64,000 nucleotides of DNA from Paracamarosporium sp. OC-R06-R3 (GCA_019828545.1 JACVRA010000488.1:1-64000); one strand, 5' to 3'; positions 1 through 10,986 are shown, numbered from the stretch's first letter. The notes: a model not told the origin generated them from the letters alone. Numbers and translations: made by a program.

Positions 1-192
1 CCGTACAAAGCTCATGCCAGTTTGCAGTATCTAATGCTCAGCTAGCTAGAGTCCATTCAACAGTAAACAATTATAAACAATTATAATTCACTTGTTAATC
101 TTTATCCAATCGCGATGCATATAGCTAACTAGGCAAGATGTAGGGTATACTTATTGGTATCTCCCTTAGCTTTATCAAAAATGTCTACCTGA

Positions 193-223
<31 letters not shown>

Positions 224-1343
224 GNNCCTGAGAAACCCCCCCCCCCCCCCTCTCCTCCTTCGCACCTCAAAAGGTTGTACCACAACTGAACTCATGTCAA
301 ACCAATCACCATATGGATCATAATTTACGATTTCTATCTCTCAAGTCTCTCGATTGGCACTTCGCACTGCCTATGAGAAGAGAAGCGGATGCGACGTGTA
401 AGGAAACTGACTTTGATGCCGTAATCTATGAATAGATTAAAAAGCTCGAAAGTATCCCACTCTTTATAGTGGTTCTTAAGTATCAGTTCTGCAAGATCCT
501 ATTTTCTTGATGAAATTTTCAAGTGTAGTTTGCACGTAGACGAACAGGCCATCCAAACAACGCAAGGCCGTACTGTGAACAACAATTGTTGCATGTTGAG
601 ACTCCAAAGTATGCGCACGAGTATAAAAATTTCGATACTGGATATTTACACATATCACGCTACATAGAGCTTAGTCTGAGTAGAAGGCAGAGACTGTCTT
701 CAGAGTGTTCGAACTCTCCAGGAACAAAGCAACTTTGATTAATCTATCTTATACGCAGGGTATTTCCTTATTACGTCTATGCTATTCGCATACGTAAATA
801 GGACCTTGAACTGCAAAGAGAGCTATTGAAATTCTGCATCCCAATCGAGATGTTGACTACCCTTGATAAGGCCCAGTCTTTGGCTGAATTTAGCGGTCAA
901 ATGATATTTCCTATATGGGTGCCGATTCAAGCTGCCGTTTACCAATATACCAGGGATAGATCCCGATCTGAGTTGCCGACCGGGGAAACTTAATTTATCC
1001 CCCCACCGGAATTTATATCCTCATCGCTAAGACCAACGTTGAACCCACATGCTCACCAGTTGCACCTTACTGTTCGCTTCCTTATGGCCACAGAAATTTT
1101 TCCTTGGGTTAATCACATTCGCTCTCCGTCCTGAAGATTTCATCCAAAGTACCATGTTTTCGAAGGTCGGAACGACGCGATCTTGGAAAAGCAGATTAGC
1201 CATCTTTATTTCCCGAGTGTCGGATGAAATCCTTTGAACTTACCTACCATGCTCTATTAAAGCTATCGCAACCTCTTTGCCAAAGAGACAACCTCTTCAG
1301 TTGAATCGTCTCATTCTGTGAAGCATCACCATTTTTTTACGAC
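1..1343. other. Intergenic region upstream of the CE1 esterase
   Basis: Apart from the gap near 225, this stretch looks unstructured. The short open frames at 476-658 (minus) and 1049-1237 (plus) have no recognisable domain, signal peptide or splice partners. The last few hundred bases presumably hold the promoter of the esterase gene. Confidence 0.5.
195..250. other. Two-base assembly gap between a G run and a C run
   Basis: About 30 consecutive G lead into two N (225-226), followed by a short spacer and a run of about 15 C. Opposed homopolymers meeting at unresolved bases look like a scaffold join or a sequencing failure in a G-rich tract. Distances across this point should not be trusted. 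Confidence 0.85.
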
Positions 1344-2286
1344 ATGAAAATACCACACGTCATTTTGGGCCTGTCAGCCTTGGCCAGCTCTACGCTTGGA
1401 GCTCTTCAACAAGTTACCGGGTTTGGCTCCAATCCCACGAACATCCAGATGTTTATATCGGTCCCGACGAAATTAGCAGCTAATCCAGCAATCATAGTTG
1501 CGGTAGGTTCTGTAGGCTTGTTGGGCTTTTATTAATTTCTTACGGAAGCTTTAGCTACACCCTTGTGGAGGCACGGCGCAACAGTGGTACAGTGGCACCA
1601 AGTTGCCGTCGTACTCTGACAGCCAAGGATTCATCCTGATCTACCCAGAGACGAAAAAATACTCGAACTGCTGGGATGTCAACAATGCTGGCTCCTTGAC
1701 CCACAATGGAAACGGTGATGCCCTCGGGATTGTTAGCATGGTCAATTACACACTCACTAAATACAACGGCGACAAGGCGAAAGTCTACGTCATGGGTGGT
1801 TCCTCAGGAGCTATGATGACAAACGTAATGGCGGGATCATATCCAGACGTCTTCGAGGCCGGTGCCGCCTATTCTGGAACAGCATTTGCCTGCTTTGCAG
1901 GCTCAAAGTCTGATCCTACACCATTCGGCGCGAATCAAACCTGTGCACAAGGTCTTGTTCACTCCCCGGAAGAGTGGGCTCAGTTCGTATACAACGCTTA
2001 TCCTGGGTACACAGGAAAGCGCCCTCGATTCTTGGTCGCCCATGGCTTGTCCGATAGCCTCGTTCGTCCGCAAGCCGGTTATGAACAGCTCAAGCAATGG
2101 TCCGCCGTACTGGGTGTTACAAATACTAAGAATGTCACTGGAAGCACTGTGGAAGAGGGTTCTCAATATACGCAAATGGTCTATGGCGATGGGTCAAAGC
2201 TAGTGGGTTACTTCGGCCAGGGTGTTGGTCACATTGCGCCGCCTGTAGAGACCGTGTTGCTGAAATTCTTCGGCCTGTTGTCTTAG
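1344..2286 (+). CDS. Secreted CE1-family esterase (acetylxylan/feruloyl esterase type)
   Basis: Two exons, 1344-1502 and 1555-2286, with a 52-base phase-0 intron, give 296 residues. Removing the intron restores the motif LHPCGGTAQQWYSGT, typical of carbohydrate esterase family 1. The first 19-20 residues form a signal peptide ending in STLGA. The nucleophile serine sits in GGSSGAMM, the acidic residue is probably the Asp of HGLSD, and the histidine is in GVGHIAPP. Several Asn-X-Ser/Thr sites fit a secreted glycoprotein. Family members remove acetyl or feruloyl groups from plant xylan outside the cell. Which ester is cleaved cannot be told from sequence; relatives include PHB-depolymerase-like esterases. 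No carbohydrate-binding module is present. Confidence 0.9.
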
Positions 2287-2607
2287 TTCTCGTGCAGCCA
2301 ATGTTACTTAAATTTGTAAGAAAGAGTTTTCTGGGGTATATTTAGCAAATAGCAGTATATAAATGCATTTTGTTACTGAGACACGAAGTCATGATTGTCA
2401 ATGAAACTACCATTAACCCAAAAGAGTGTAATCGTGGGGCTGACGGTGGCTCAGCGAAAGGCTGTTGCCTTAAGACTTGGCGCATCGAACATCCTCCAGC
2501 CTGCGACCCAGATGAACTCTGAAAATACAACACATCGCTTCCAACGATAAGTAACATCTCGGTCGCAAAAACGAAACTAAGCATATTCTCACATCCACTA
2601 GATAATC
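2287..2607. other. Short intergenic region
   Basis: Contains the 3' end of the esterase gene and the promoter of the nucleotidyltransferase gene. I see no further gene or repeat. Confidence 0.5.
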
Positions 2608-4359
2608 ATGATCAGTCTTGACGAAGACAACAATAGGATTATTGGTGGTAACGAACGAGTGCGCCCTGCGTTTGAAGGTCAGTCCTAAGCTCCAGCAGCG
2701 TGGAAAAGCATCTTCGCTAATCTACATTAAGACTATCATTTTGATGAAAGGTGGTGGACCGGCCCAATTGATAAGATCCAAACGCGCCTCGCTCAGGTTG
2801 CGGACGATACCAATGAGCTAGCTGTTCTTGTAACAACAGGCGCTTTTTGCCCTATTCATAAGGGACATGTACAAATGCTTGAAACAGCCAAACGAGAGCT
2901 GGAATCGCGGGGCATGACTGTCTTGGGCGGCTACATCTGCCCGGATCATGATCGATATGTATCATCGAAGATCCGGGTCGACTCACTATCTGCGGCCGAA
3001 AGATTGGAGCTATGCGAGATTGCTGTGAAAGAGAGTGACTGGCTGATGGTCGACCGATGGGCAGCAATCTATGCTCCTTCAGCTGTCAGTTTCACCACGA
3101 TAGTAAGCCACATCGATAAAATGATCAATCATCACGTCAAGACTACAAGACCAATCCGCATAGTATATGCCTTTGGAGGAGATAATGCGATGTTTGCGTT
3201 CTCATTCGTAGCTAGATGGTCCTGTGTATGTGTGCTGAGACCAGGCAGCCTGGAGGTTTTCAAAGAGATGTTTGACTATGACTCTCTCCGCAAGAACCCG
3301 AGAATTGTCTTCAGTCATGACACCACCGCTCCACTGGACTCGACTTCTGTACGCAAGGGCGATCTATCAGGTCTCTTGCCGGAGGTCAGAGACAAATGGC
3401 TTGCTAGGCAACGCGCGAAGAGAAGGGTCACTCTGAAAAGTAGCTCGGACGTTCCACCATCCACCATAACGTTTCACGTTCGGAATGAGGGAATTTGGGC
3501 CATCCAGCCGTTTCTGGGCCAATCGCATTGTTCTATTGATATGCTATTATCGGCGTACACGATGTTCTGTGAAGAACTGCAGAATGTGTATGAGTTAGCG
3601 TTCGAGTTCGTCAAAGGGCAAATGCAGCGTTACTCAATCCAAAAAGTCCATCTACAAAATCAAAACGATTCATTCCAGGATCTGATCGCTACGCACGGCA
3701 ATATCATCAGCCTGGATCCATGTCTACGGGGTACCCATACTGTTCAAGTCACGCATATTTCCAAACCACTAGTCAAACCATCGTCCGCAATCATTCCACC
3801 TCCGGGAGATGATGCGCTTGGGAATTTTAAGGCTCAAGTAGTAGCTGGCACATACGCTCTGTTCACTGAGAACCTTCCATTGGACACAGAGACGGAACAG
3901 CTGATTGGACGACAACTTTCCGACGGCTGCACCATAACCAGACATCTGTCTCACTTGGATCTGATAACGTCAGCCAGTGATGATCTCACCAACGAAAAAT
4001 CCACACAATCTCACCGTACCATTAACGCTCGAGACTTCCTCGTGGGATCTCACGAAGGTGGTACTTTGCTACAATTAAGCGAATCTCATTTGATCCGAGC
4101 ACCAAACGTCCTTCCTTACGTTCGACCGTCGCATCGGGCTCACGTAGATGTGATTGCGGAAATGGGGTTCTCAAAGGCAGTTTGGGAGTTAAATCAACAT
4201 TTCTTCGAAACTGTTGGCGGCAAGCTGACCGTGGGGAATATGTCACCTGGCTTTCAGGCATTGTGTGAAATTCAAGGATTCCCAGCGGATATGCGCATGG
4301 TGGAGCTGTGTGGTTGGCACCTGAGAGCATTCGATGACATGATTTTCCAAGAGCTTTGA
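2608..4359 (+). CDS. NMNAT-like nucleotidyltransferase with unrecognised C-terminal half
   Basis: Exons 2608-2677 and 2732-4359 (54-base phase-1 intron) encode 565 residues. The upstream exon is needed: it supplies the N-terminus and keeps the frame through VTTGAFCPIHKGH, with the nucleotidyltransferase signature HKGH at residues 66-69. A second family motif, STSVRKGD (about residues 227-234), matches the ISSTxxR element of nicotinamide/nicotinate mononucleotide adenylyltransferases. The N-terminal ~250 residues are therefore probably an alpha/beta phosphodiesterase-fold transferase acting on a nucleotide-like substrate. Classical NMNATs are much shorter; the remaining ~310 residues match nothing I recognise. 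An NAD-pathway role is an inference from the motifs. No signal peptide or membrane segment is evident. Confidence 0.75.
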
Positions 4360-5530
4360 GTCTGTAGGATGAAGAGGTATTGTTTAGAGCATTAATTTTC
4401 AATTGGGAATGAGTTCTTAGTCTTGTAGTAGTAGTTCTCAAACACTGGTGATCGGACGGAATCATCTCGAAATTCGATCTTTGTGCTTAAGAGGGCGGGG
4501 CGAAGACGGTGCTGGTATAGCCTTTTATAGCCACGGGTTTTGGTTTCTGTGATTTGGAGAGACAATATGGTTGGGGGTTAACGATATCTCGGATCGTCTC
4601 CATCAGTACGCCATCCATAGATTTCAAGAATTGGTACGGCTTCTTTCAGGTAGTGTCGAATCGAATAAAGAGATTGACCTTCTGTAATCTGACTTTGCTT
4701 TCCAGGGTCGATATTAAGTAAGGGGATGCACCATTGAATCGCACACCAGGGACGAGATCTTCCCTATCTCGGGTTGTTTTCTTCTTTTGCTCTTCAAAGA
4801 AACATTTTCTCGGCTACTACTCTTTGTACTCAAGCCATGAGCCACTACATTTTTGTCACGATAAAATCCCAGATTGTGAGCTACAGCGATTGATGGGAAC
4901 GAAGAGCAAGTAGGATAGGGAGCATAACTCCGTGAGTTAACAAGCCTTAGATGTCAACTAGCTGCATAGCTGAAGCATACCAGGTTCATTTGTGCGCGTG
5001 AGAAGGGTTCTACTGTGGAACGCGAGGAAGGAGAAGAGTCTAAGACGACATTTACACTAGTGCAAATGAATCGTTAGTTAAACTGAGAAAACTTAGATGC
5101 GATGATGAAGTTACGTACGCATGAAGCACCCCGTAGAGAGAAAGCCGTCAGACTAAGAAGCACCATGTACAATCTCTCGCCACGGGCAACATTTAATCGG
5201 AGTAGACATCCTCGATGAGCGCGGATTCGCACGTCTTGCTGCAACTGTGCCCTTTCTAGGCCATCAAGAAGACCTGGTATTCCGTTCGATGATTCACCCA
5301 TTGCATGCCTCGTAATCTTTCTGCAAAACTTTTCTGCCATTCTAAGATCTTTTCCGACAGTGGATTCTCGACACTTTTGCAAGCCGGGATCCTTTATTTG
5401 AGCTCAGAGACTGCACTGTGTGGATGTGTAAGAGATCAGATATCTCTCACACTGAAATTGTTTTGGACACCATCTCTAATGGTTTGTGTCGTTTCCATGA
5501 TTCCCTGGACATCCACTTGACTTTCTAACT
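4360..5530. other. Intergenic region with coding-looking minus-strand fragments
   Basis: No complete gene can be built. On the minus strand one frame reads ...SLYSIRHYLKEAVPILEIY... and ends in TAA near 4578; two other frames upstream, to about 4960, are also open. A separate 102-codon minus frame lies at 5074-5382 with no known domain. These may be exons of an unresolved gene, remnants of one, or chance. Confidence 0.3.
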
Positions 5531-6892
5531 TCACTCTTTCTCTTTTTCTAATATCTTCTTCTTCTTCGTAGCCCTCGATGTCTTCTTCGTCACATCCTCC
5601 TCTAGCTTCGCATCTCCTTCTACGACCTTCTTCCCACCACCTTGCAGCTCCCTCACAGCATCAGCCAAATCCCAGGGTACGTCTAACTTCCTTCCCAGTT
5701 TATGTTCTACTTGTTCCCGAAACTCTTCCACTTGTGGTCCCAAGTTCCTCAAGTTCTCTTCCCAGGCCACCCACGCCGCGGCTTGCAGGAAGCAGTCTGT
5801 GATGTCATCTACTTTCTTCACGTAAGATTTGTGGTAGGTAGTTCTTTTGGAGCGTTGGGAGGGCTTGTCGGTTGCGTAGAGGAGCGCTTGTCGCGTGGCG
5901 TCGGCGTCAGGAACTGTTTGCGCCGCCATGCCCTGCCTTTGCGAGAACGAGAAGGAAATTTCTGGGTATAGACTACCAGTACTTGTGGTCTTGTTGCTGG
6001 CGGACAACGCAGTTGAAGGGCTGTCCGAGTCGAGCCAGGCTCGCAAGAGTTGTATCTTCGCTTTCTTTTCCGCCTTTCCGCGGGTCAACTTCTTGGTGCC
6101 TTTTGCTTCTTCGCCTTCAATCCCTTCCACTTCTTCCTCGGACTCCTCCAACCTCGCCTTGGGTCCAGAGGCGCTCTTCTTCCGACCCGTTTCCGAAGGC
6201 GTCGGCATTGGCGCCGCGTCATCCAGCCAAAAGTGACCCACACGTTTAGGATCCACAGCATACATCCGCCAACTGTCAAATCTCTTACGCTCGCTCTTCA
6301 ACGTCGTCATCACAGCCCACATGATCGCCTCCAGCGTATTAACCCTCACAGTCCACTGCTGTATCGTAGGACTCCCCGAACTGCGCCACCTCTGACGCTC
6401 GATGAGAACGACATCGGGATGCCAGTCAAGTACAATCTTACTCAAAAACCAGTACGCCATGCGCGACAAGCTTTCCGGCGTGTAAGGGTCCTCATCTTGT
6501 CGGCCTCCCAAGGTTACCTCATCCGCAAGGCTCTTTTGATCTCCGCCCAAGGAGTAGTCTCGGAATGCTTCGCTGAGGTCCAGGCGGTGCCAGGTGCGTA
6601 TATCCATGTTCGTGATGCCTGAGGCGGAAGCAGGTCTATCCACGTCCGCAACGCAGTAAGCCAGATTCTTGATCCCCATGTCGATGGAGAGGATCCTGAA
6701 AGGCCGGTTTAGGCTCTCAGCGGATGGGATTGTCATCTTGGTGTGCGTGACCCTTGTGAGGAGGCGTGTTTGGAGCGCATCTTTGGTCCCTGTGGTAGCT
6801 TCTCCAATGCGCTGGAGCACCTCTTGTATTGCGCGAATAGTCGGGCCCTTCTTCGTCAGAAACAGGGGGAAGATGTTCTTTGCTGGGGACAT
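5531..6892 (-). CDS. CCE1: Mitochondrial Holliday-junction resolvase (Cce1/Ydc2 family)
   Basis: A single exon encodes 453 residues from the ATG at 6892; an in-frame ATG at 6928 would add 12. The N-terminus carries a SAP-type motif (spaced hydrophobics with GTKDALQTRL). The catalytic domain has the RNase H-like acidic set: Asp in LSIDMGIKNLAY, Glu in VVLIERQRWRSS, and the Asp pair in KKVDDITDCFLQAA. These match yeast Cce1 and fission yeast Ydc2, which cut four-way junctions in mitochondrial DNA so genomes can segregate. An acidic then Lys-rich insert (around residues 245-290) separates parts of the fold and is probably disordered. The mitochondrial location is inferred from the family. Confidence 0.9.
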   Translation of the reverse strand: MSPAKNIFPLFLTKKGPTIRAIQEVLQRIGEATTGTKDALQTRLLTRVTHTKMTIPSAESLNRPFRILSIDMGIKNLAYCVADVDRPASASGITNMDIRTWHRLDLSEAFRDYSLGGDQKSLADEVTLGGRQDEDPYTPESLSRMAYWFLSKIVLDWHPDVVLIERQRWRSSGSPTIQQWTVRVNTLEAIMWAVMTTLKSERKRFDSWRMYAVDPKRVGHFWLDDAAPMPTPSETGRKKSASGPKARLEESEEEVEGIEGEEAKGTKKLTRGKAEKKAKIQLLRAWLDSDSPSTALSASNKTTSTGSLYPEISFSFSQRQGMAAQTVPDADATRQALLYATDKPSQRSKRTTYHKSYVKKVDDITDCFLQAAAWVAWEENLRNLGPQVEEFREQVEHKLGRKLDVPWDLADAVRELQGGGKKVVEGDAKLEEDVTKKTSRATKKKKILEKEKE

Positions 6893-7695
6893 GGTTACGG
6901 GATCTGGGGAATTATTGATGAAATGCAATGCAAGAAGGGATTGGATGGAAGGGGCTCGTCAAGTATTGACTTTCATGGCGGTAGGGTTTCCCGGCGTAGA
7001 AAAGATGCATCAGTTGAAACTTATGTCGGCCATGGCTAGATTGATGACAAAATCTACACAATAGATAAGGTGGAAAGGAACGCACGGTACAAATGCCTTT
7101 CGCAATGTAAGGATTGTGGCTCAAGAGTGATGGTGCTCACGGCTGCAATTATTCGATTGAGCACTGGCCACGACGCTAGTTGTGAACATCACCTTCGCTC
7201 TCTGCACAGGGGTCAATGTACAAACAGGAGGAAATGTACTTTTAAAATTTACCATTGACTGTTCACAGTACTAGTGCTAAGAGCTCTTCTTCATGTACTT
7301 CTTTTCCCTCTCCATCTATTGCGACTAGGCGAATAATTCGCTGTCTCTCGAAGTAGTCAGTCCTTCCTCGTTCAGAGCCATCCAATGCTTTTTCCGTCGC
7401 TAAGAGAAAGCGACGCCTAGCTTCATGTCTTAGAAGCCCTTTGGACTTCTATTCCTCTACAACTTCTCGATGAAGAGTATGTCGAGTATGCTTATTCCAA
7501 CGTGCAACTTCCCGACCACGGGTATATCCATATACCATTCCATCTCGAGTCGCAAGTGCCGCCTGGCCTCACACCCAATCCGAGAAACCCTCATTACTCA
7601 TATTCTTCAAAATCCCAGTGGTCAAGAATCTTCATGACCTATTCCACATTTCTTTACCCCACCGACAACCCATCAGCTACAACCACGCCATCCTC
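6893..7695. other. Intergenic region, no gene seen
   Basis: Holds the presumed promoter of the resolvase gene and the 3' flank of the small secreted-protein gene. Short frames here lack conserved motifs. Confidence 0.5.
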
Positions 7696-8319
7696 TCACA
7701 CATCGCAGATAAGATCGAAATCCGGAAACTCTCGATCCTGCCCAATATTCTCACTCGCAACGCCCGTCTTGAAATCCTTCACCGTGGCACTCTTCTGCGC
7801 ATCCGTACATTGCCCTATAAACACCACGTTAGCCCAGTCCAACAGACAGTACACCCACACCCTTGCATATCCCCCAGAACAGCACCACCACCACCACCGC
7901 CTCCTCCTCCTCCCTAGAACCAAAAAAAAAAACCCCCCCCCAAACTCACCCTTCTGCTCATCACACTCCCCGACGGTGAAACCCCCTTTATTCCCCCCCT
8001 CATTCGCCGCCTGACTACACGCCTGAAACTGATTGTCGCAACTGCGCTGACTCGCAGTGTCGAAGTCGGGGAACGTGTCGCCGTCGACGCGAAAGGGCCG
8101 CTTCGCGTCGCCAGAGTTGGAGATGGGGCTCGCGGGGAAGCCGCCCAGGGCGTCGGTGAAGGATTGCAGGTTGCTTGCTTGCCGGAAGAAGAGCGTGTTG
8201 CGGGGGATGAGGTGTGTGTATTCTTCGGAGACGAGGTAGGGGGGGGAGGGGGAGGTTAGGGTTTGGGTTGGGAGGGCGAGGAGGAGGAGGAGGGGGGTTG
8301 GGAGGGAGAAAGGGAACAT
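7696..8319 (-). CDS. Small secreted cysteine-containing protein, unknown function
   Basis: Exons 8319-7950 and 7814-7696, joined across a 135-base intron (G|GTGAGT ... TATAG), give 162 residues. A signal peptide covers about the first 22 residues (MFPFSLPTPLLLLLALPTQT). After splicing the core reads SCDNQFQACSQAANEG then ECDEQKGQCTDAQKSA, so paired cysteines flank the junction. Left unspliced, the intron stays open and would insert an implausible RRRRRWWWWCC tract, good evidence that it is an intron. I do not recognise the family. Such proteins occur widely in ascomycetes and are usually annotated as hypothetical secreted proteins; an effector or wall role cannot be claimed. Confidence 0.7.
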   Translation of the reverse strand: MFPFSLPTPLLLLLALPTQTLTSPSPPYLVSEEYTHLIPRNTLFFRQASNLQSFTDALGGFPASPISNSGDAKRPFRVDGDTFPDFDTASQRSCDNQFQACSQAANEGGNKGGFTVGECDEQKGEFGGGFFFLVLGRRRRRWWWWCCSGGYARVWVYCLLDWANVVFIGQCTDAQKSATVKDFKTGVASENIGQDREFPDFDLICDV

Positions 8320-9428
8320 TGTCGGTCGTCGTGGTTAGGTGGTTAGGTGGTTAGGCGGTTGGTGATGGTGGTGGGCGAGCGTCCAGCGCGGGTCGACGTC
8401 AGGTGTGGAAAGCGCGAAACCGCATCTTCAGTGCAGGAAGCGGCGTAGATAATACCAGAGGACGCAGACGTGATGATCTACAGGGTGCAAGCGCTGATGC
8501 GCACACGGTTTTGGCGCGCCGAAGCTCGTTGGAGGATTACGCTGCTGAGGTGTCGCTTAGGCGCGGTGAGACGGTGCTGAAACATGGTGCTGGCAGGGCT
8601 GCGGAGACATGGGGCTCGACGTCAGCCCAGGAAGATCAGTGAAGGGGAGGCGTGCCGCTGTAACGTCCGGAGGGGGTGCTGCTGCGCCACTGTTGCATTG
8701 AGGATGTGTCACTGGGTGTGTGACCAGGATGGTGGCGAGGCGCATGAAAGACATCAATTTGTCAACTTCAAATCAGATCCTGGGTATTCTGCAGGGAGAC
8801 CATCTCTTGATTCTGAAGAGTGTGGCATCGAAGTGAAAGCAGCATGACAACGAGGACGAGTTATTCGAGTTCCCTCGTTCAAGACCAGGTAAACGCATCC
8901 ACAATCCAATGCATTACTCGAACCCACAACGAACCTTCCCCACAAAACACGTATCCACACCATGACAGCCCACTCCATGATTTTAACGTATGAATTACTT
9001 TTGGGTCTTATGATCTCCATCAATTTGTCCAGCAAAGGAACGACACGGAAAAAACGTCTCCCCATTACAAAGGATATAAAACTCTCTGGGCGCAGAGCCC
9101 CAATCTCGTGCAAAGTCCGTTCTAACACCGTTACTCTCGCCGTCATGCCATGCCATGCTGCTTGCGCAATGCAATGCACGCTGATGCTGGAGATGAATAG
9201 GAAATGAGAAGGAAAAAAAAAATCACGCCTGCAATGCATATAGAAACAATGACTGAACCGCCCAACCATCCTGTAGTACAAGTATTAGACATTCCACTGT
9301 GTGCAGCATCTTCTATGTACAAGCCAGGACAGTCGCGCTCGCAGCAGTCTCGAAAATGGTCGTCTAAGTCGTCAAACAGCCGTCCAGGGGCGACTGTGTA
9401 TGTACAGATTCTGCGACCAATCGTTCCA
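8320..9428. other. Intergenic region with a short tandem repeat
   Basis: Between the small secreted-protein gene and the 3' end of the Mid2-like gene. Three copies of GGTTAGGT/C lie at 8333-8356, just upstream of the secreted-protein start. Open frames such as 8754-9281 (minus) have no recognisable protein features. Confidence 0.45.
8333..8356. repeat. Three 8-base GGTTAGGT units
   Basis: Units at 8333-8340, 8341-8348 and 8349-8356 (last base differs), followed by GGTTGG. The repeat lies in the 5' leader or promoter of the minus-strand secreted-protein gene. Confidence 0.7.
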
Positions 9429-10298
9429 CTAGAAGTTGGCGGCGGCGTTCGGTCGCCCTCCGGGGTTGTGGTACTGCTCGAGGTTGGACTGGAAGGGGCT
9501 TGCGTTGGTGTTCGATTTGTCGCCGAGGGCGGCGCCCGTGTTGGCCATCAGGTCTGCATCATCTTCGGAGACGCGCTTCTTGCGTCCGTACATGCGCCAG
9601 AGTACGACGGCGATACCACCAAGAAGGATGGCTCCGCCGACACCACCGACGACACCGCCAATGATGGACTTCTTAGTAGAGCTGAGACCGCCGCCGCCGT
9701 TGTCACTTTCCGCACCCGTCGTTGATAGCGCAGTCTCTGTGGTTGTTCCGGTCGTGTGCTCGATGGTGCGCGACCCCACGCTGGTCTGCTCCCGGGTTTG
9801 TCCGTCGCTAGTGATGGTGATGACGGTGGTGACTGGGGCAATCTCTGTAGAAACAAGGTGCCTTGTCGTCAGGACAGACGATGCTGACCTTGTAAGCGTA
9901 CTGGACGTTGCTGGGGGTGCGGCCGTGGTGGTGGATGCTGCCGTTGAGCGATCGCCCTGAGTTGTCGAGGGCGCCGCAGACGATGGCTCATCAGACGAAG
10001 GGTTGGCTTGAGAAGACGTTTCTGCGGGCGGCGTGGTAGATGGCTCTGGGGTGGACGAAGGAGAAGGCTCGTCGGATGACGTCGGCTCAGGTTCGTCGGA
10101 CGAGGTGGGTGCGGGCGCAGAGGATTCGGAAGAGGCGCCGGTGCCCTCGGCCTGTCGCTTCTGGCCATGGTGGAGGTAGGCGTTGATGCCGTCGATGTGG
10201 AGGGCGTCCTCGACGCTGAAGGCCGTCGACAGGGCGACGAGGGCCAGCAGGGCGAAGAGGAGCCACGACGAGCGCATGGTGCTGAGCATGTTTGGCAA
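9429..10298 (-). CDS. Mid2-like single-pass cell-surface protein
   Basis: A single exon of 289 codons from the first ATG; initiation at the Met of MRSSWLLF, eight codons on, gives a cleaner signal peptide (...LVALSTAFS). A KR pair around residue 49 may be a Kex2 site. The outer part is about 150 residues of Ser/Thr/Pro/Glu-rich sequence suited to heavy O-glycosylation. One membrane span follows (SIIGGVVGGVGGAILLGG...), then a basic stop-transfer stretch (YGRKKR) and a ~50-residue tail. This layout matches fungal Mid2/Mtl1/Wsc-type sensors that relay wall stress to Rho1 and Pkc1. No WSC cysteine domain is present, so Mid2-like is the better label; a signalling role is inferred from architecture alone. 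Confidence 0.65.
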   Translation of the reverse strand: MPNMLSTMRSSWLLFALLALVALSTAFSVEDALHIDGINAYLHHGQKRQAEGTGASSESSAPAPTSSDEPEPTSSDEPSPSSTPEPSTTPPAETSSQANPSSDEPSSAAPSTTQGDRSTAASTTTAAPPATSSTLTRSASSVLTTRHLVSTEIAPVTTVITITSDGQTREQTSVGSRTIEHTTGTTTETALSTTGAESDNGGGGLSSTKKSIIGGVVGGVGGAILLGGIAVVLWRMYGRKKRVSEDDADLMANTGAALGDKSNTNASPFQSNLEQYHNPGGRPNAAANF

Positions 10299-10917
10299 GG
10301 AGAGGAAGCGAGAGCGGGCGAGCGAGCGGCGCGCGAGGGAGGCTAAGTATACGGGTGTGTTTCACGGAGCGTGTATGGATTAAACGAATAGCGAAAAGCA
10401 CTGACGGACCGGCGTATCAGCAGGGCCCGCGGGCGTGGAGGACAAACGACGGTGTAGAAGCGATTGGAAGTGGGTGAACGAGGGAAGGAGGGTGGTGTGT
10501 TGCGCAGCAGACGGCAAGCCCGGGACGCTGACAGACGACGCCGAGAGAGAGGCGAGGGTTGTGTGGGCCTGCGTAGCACCCAGAGGCATGGGGAGAGGAA
10601 AAGACAGGGATCGTGACCAGAATTAGGCGCGGTGCACTACGCCTGCAGGGTCGCCGCCGGCCTCTGGTGTCGTTGCAGCAGAGCGGCCAGCGCGTTCTAG
10701 ACGCCCGACAAAGACGCGCAGAGCCTGCTGCCGTGCTTTATTGCGAGCCTGCCTGCTGCCTTTGAGCCTGTGCCTGGTGCCTCGCAGCGGCGTCGTCGAC
10801 TCCCTGCCCAGCCCACGCACCACTAGAAAGGTGACCCTGGCCCGGCATTCACTCGCCAATAGCAATCCTTCCGAAGCCTGCTGCGTCATACCCGGTCGCG
10901 CGCTTTTTCAACGCACA

Positions 10918-10949
<32 letters not shown>

Positions 10950-10986
10950 TGCCAGCAATCCCCACCCCTCCCCAGTTACCCGCAGC
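10299..10986. other. Divergent promoter region between the Mid2-like and PQ-loop genes
   Basis: About 690 bases separate two genes transcribed away from each other. It includes an (ACG)10 tract near the PQ-loop gene. No independent gene is supported. Confidence 0.55.
10918..10947 (+). repeat. (ACG)10 microsatellite
   Basis: Ten perfect ACG triplets lie about 40 bases before the start codon of the PQ-loop transporter gene, probably inside its 5' leader. Confidence 0.9.

Noticed and set aside
640..735. tRNA-like B box (GTTCGAAC) near 706
   Set aside because: No matching acceptor stem, D arm or anticodon arm could be paired around it.
8754..9281. 175-codon minus-strand frame
   Set aside because: Composition is unlike neighbouring genes, with no domain; probably 3' flank of the Mid2-like gene.
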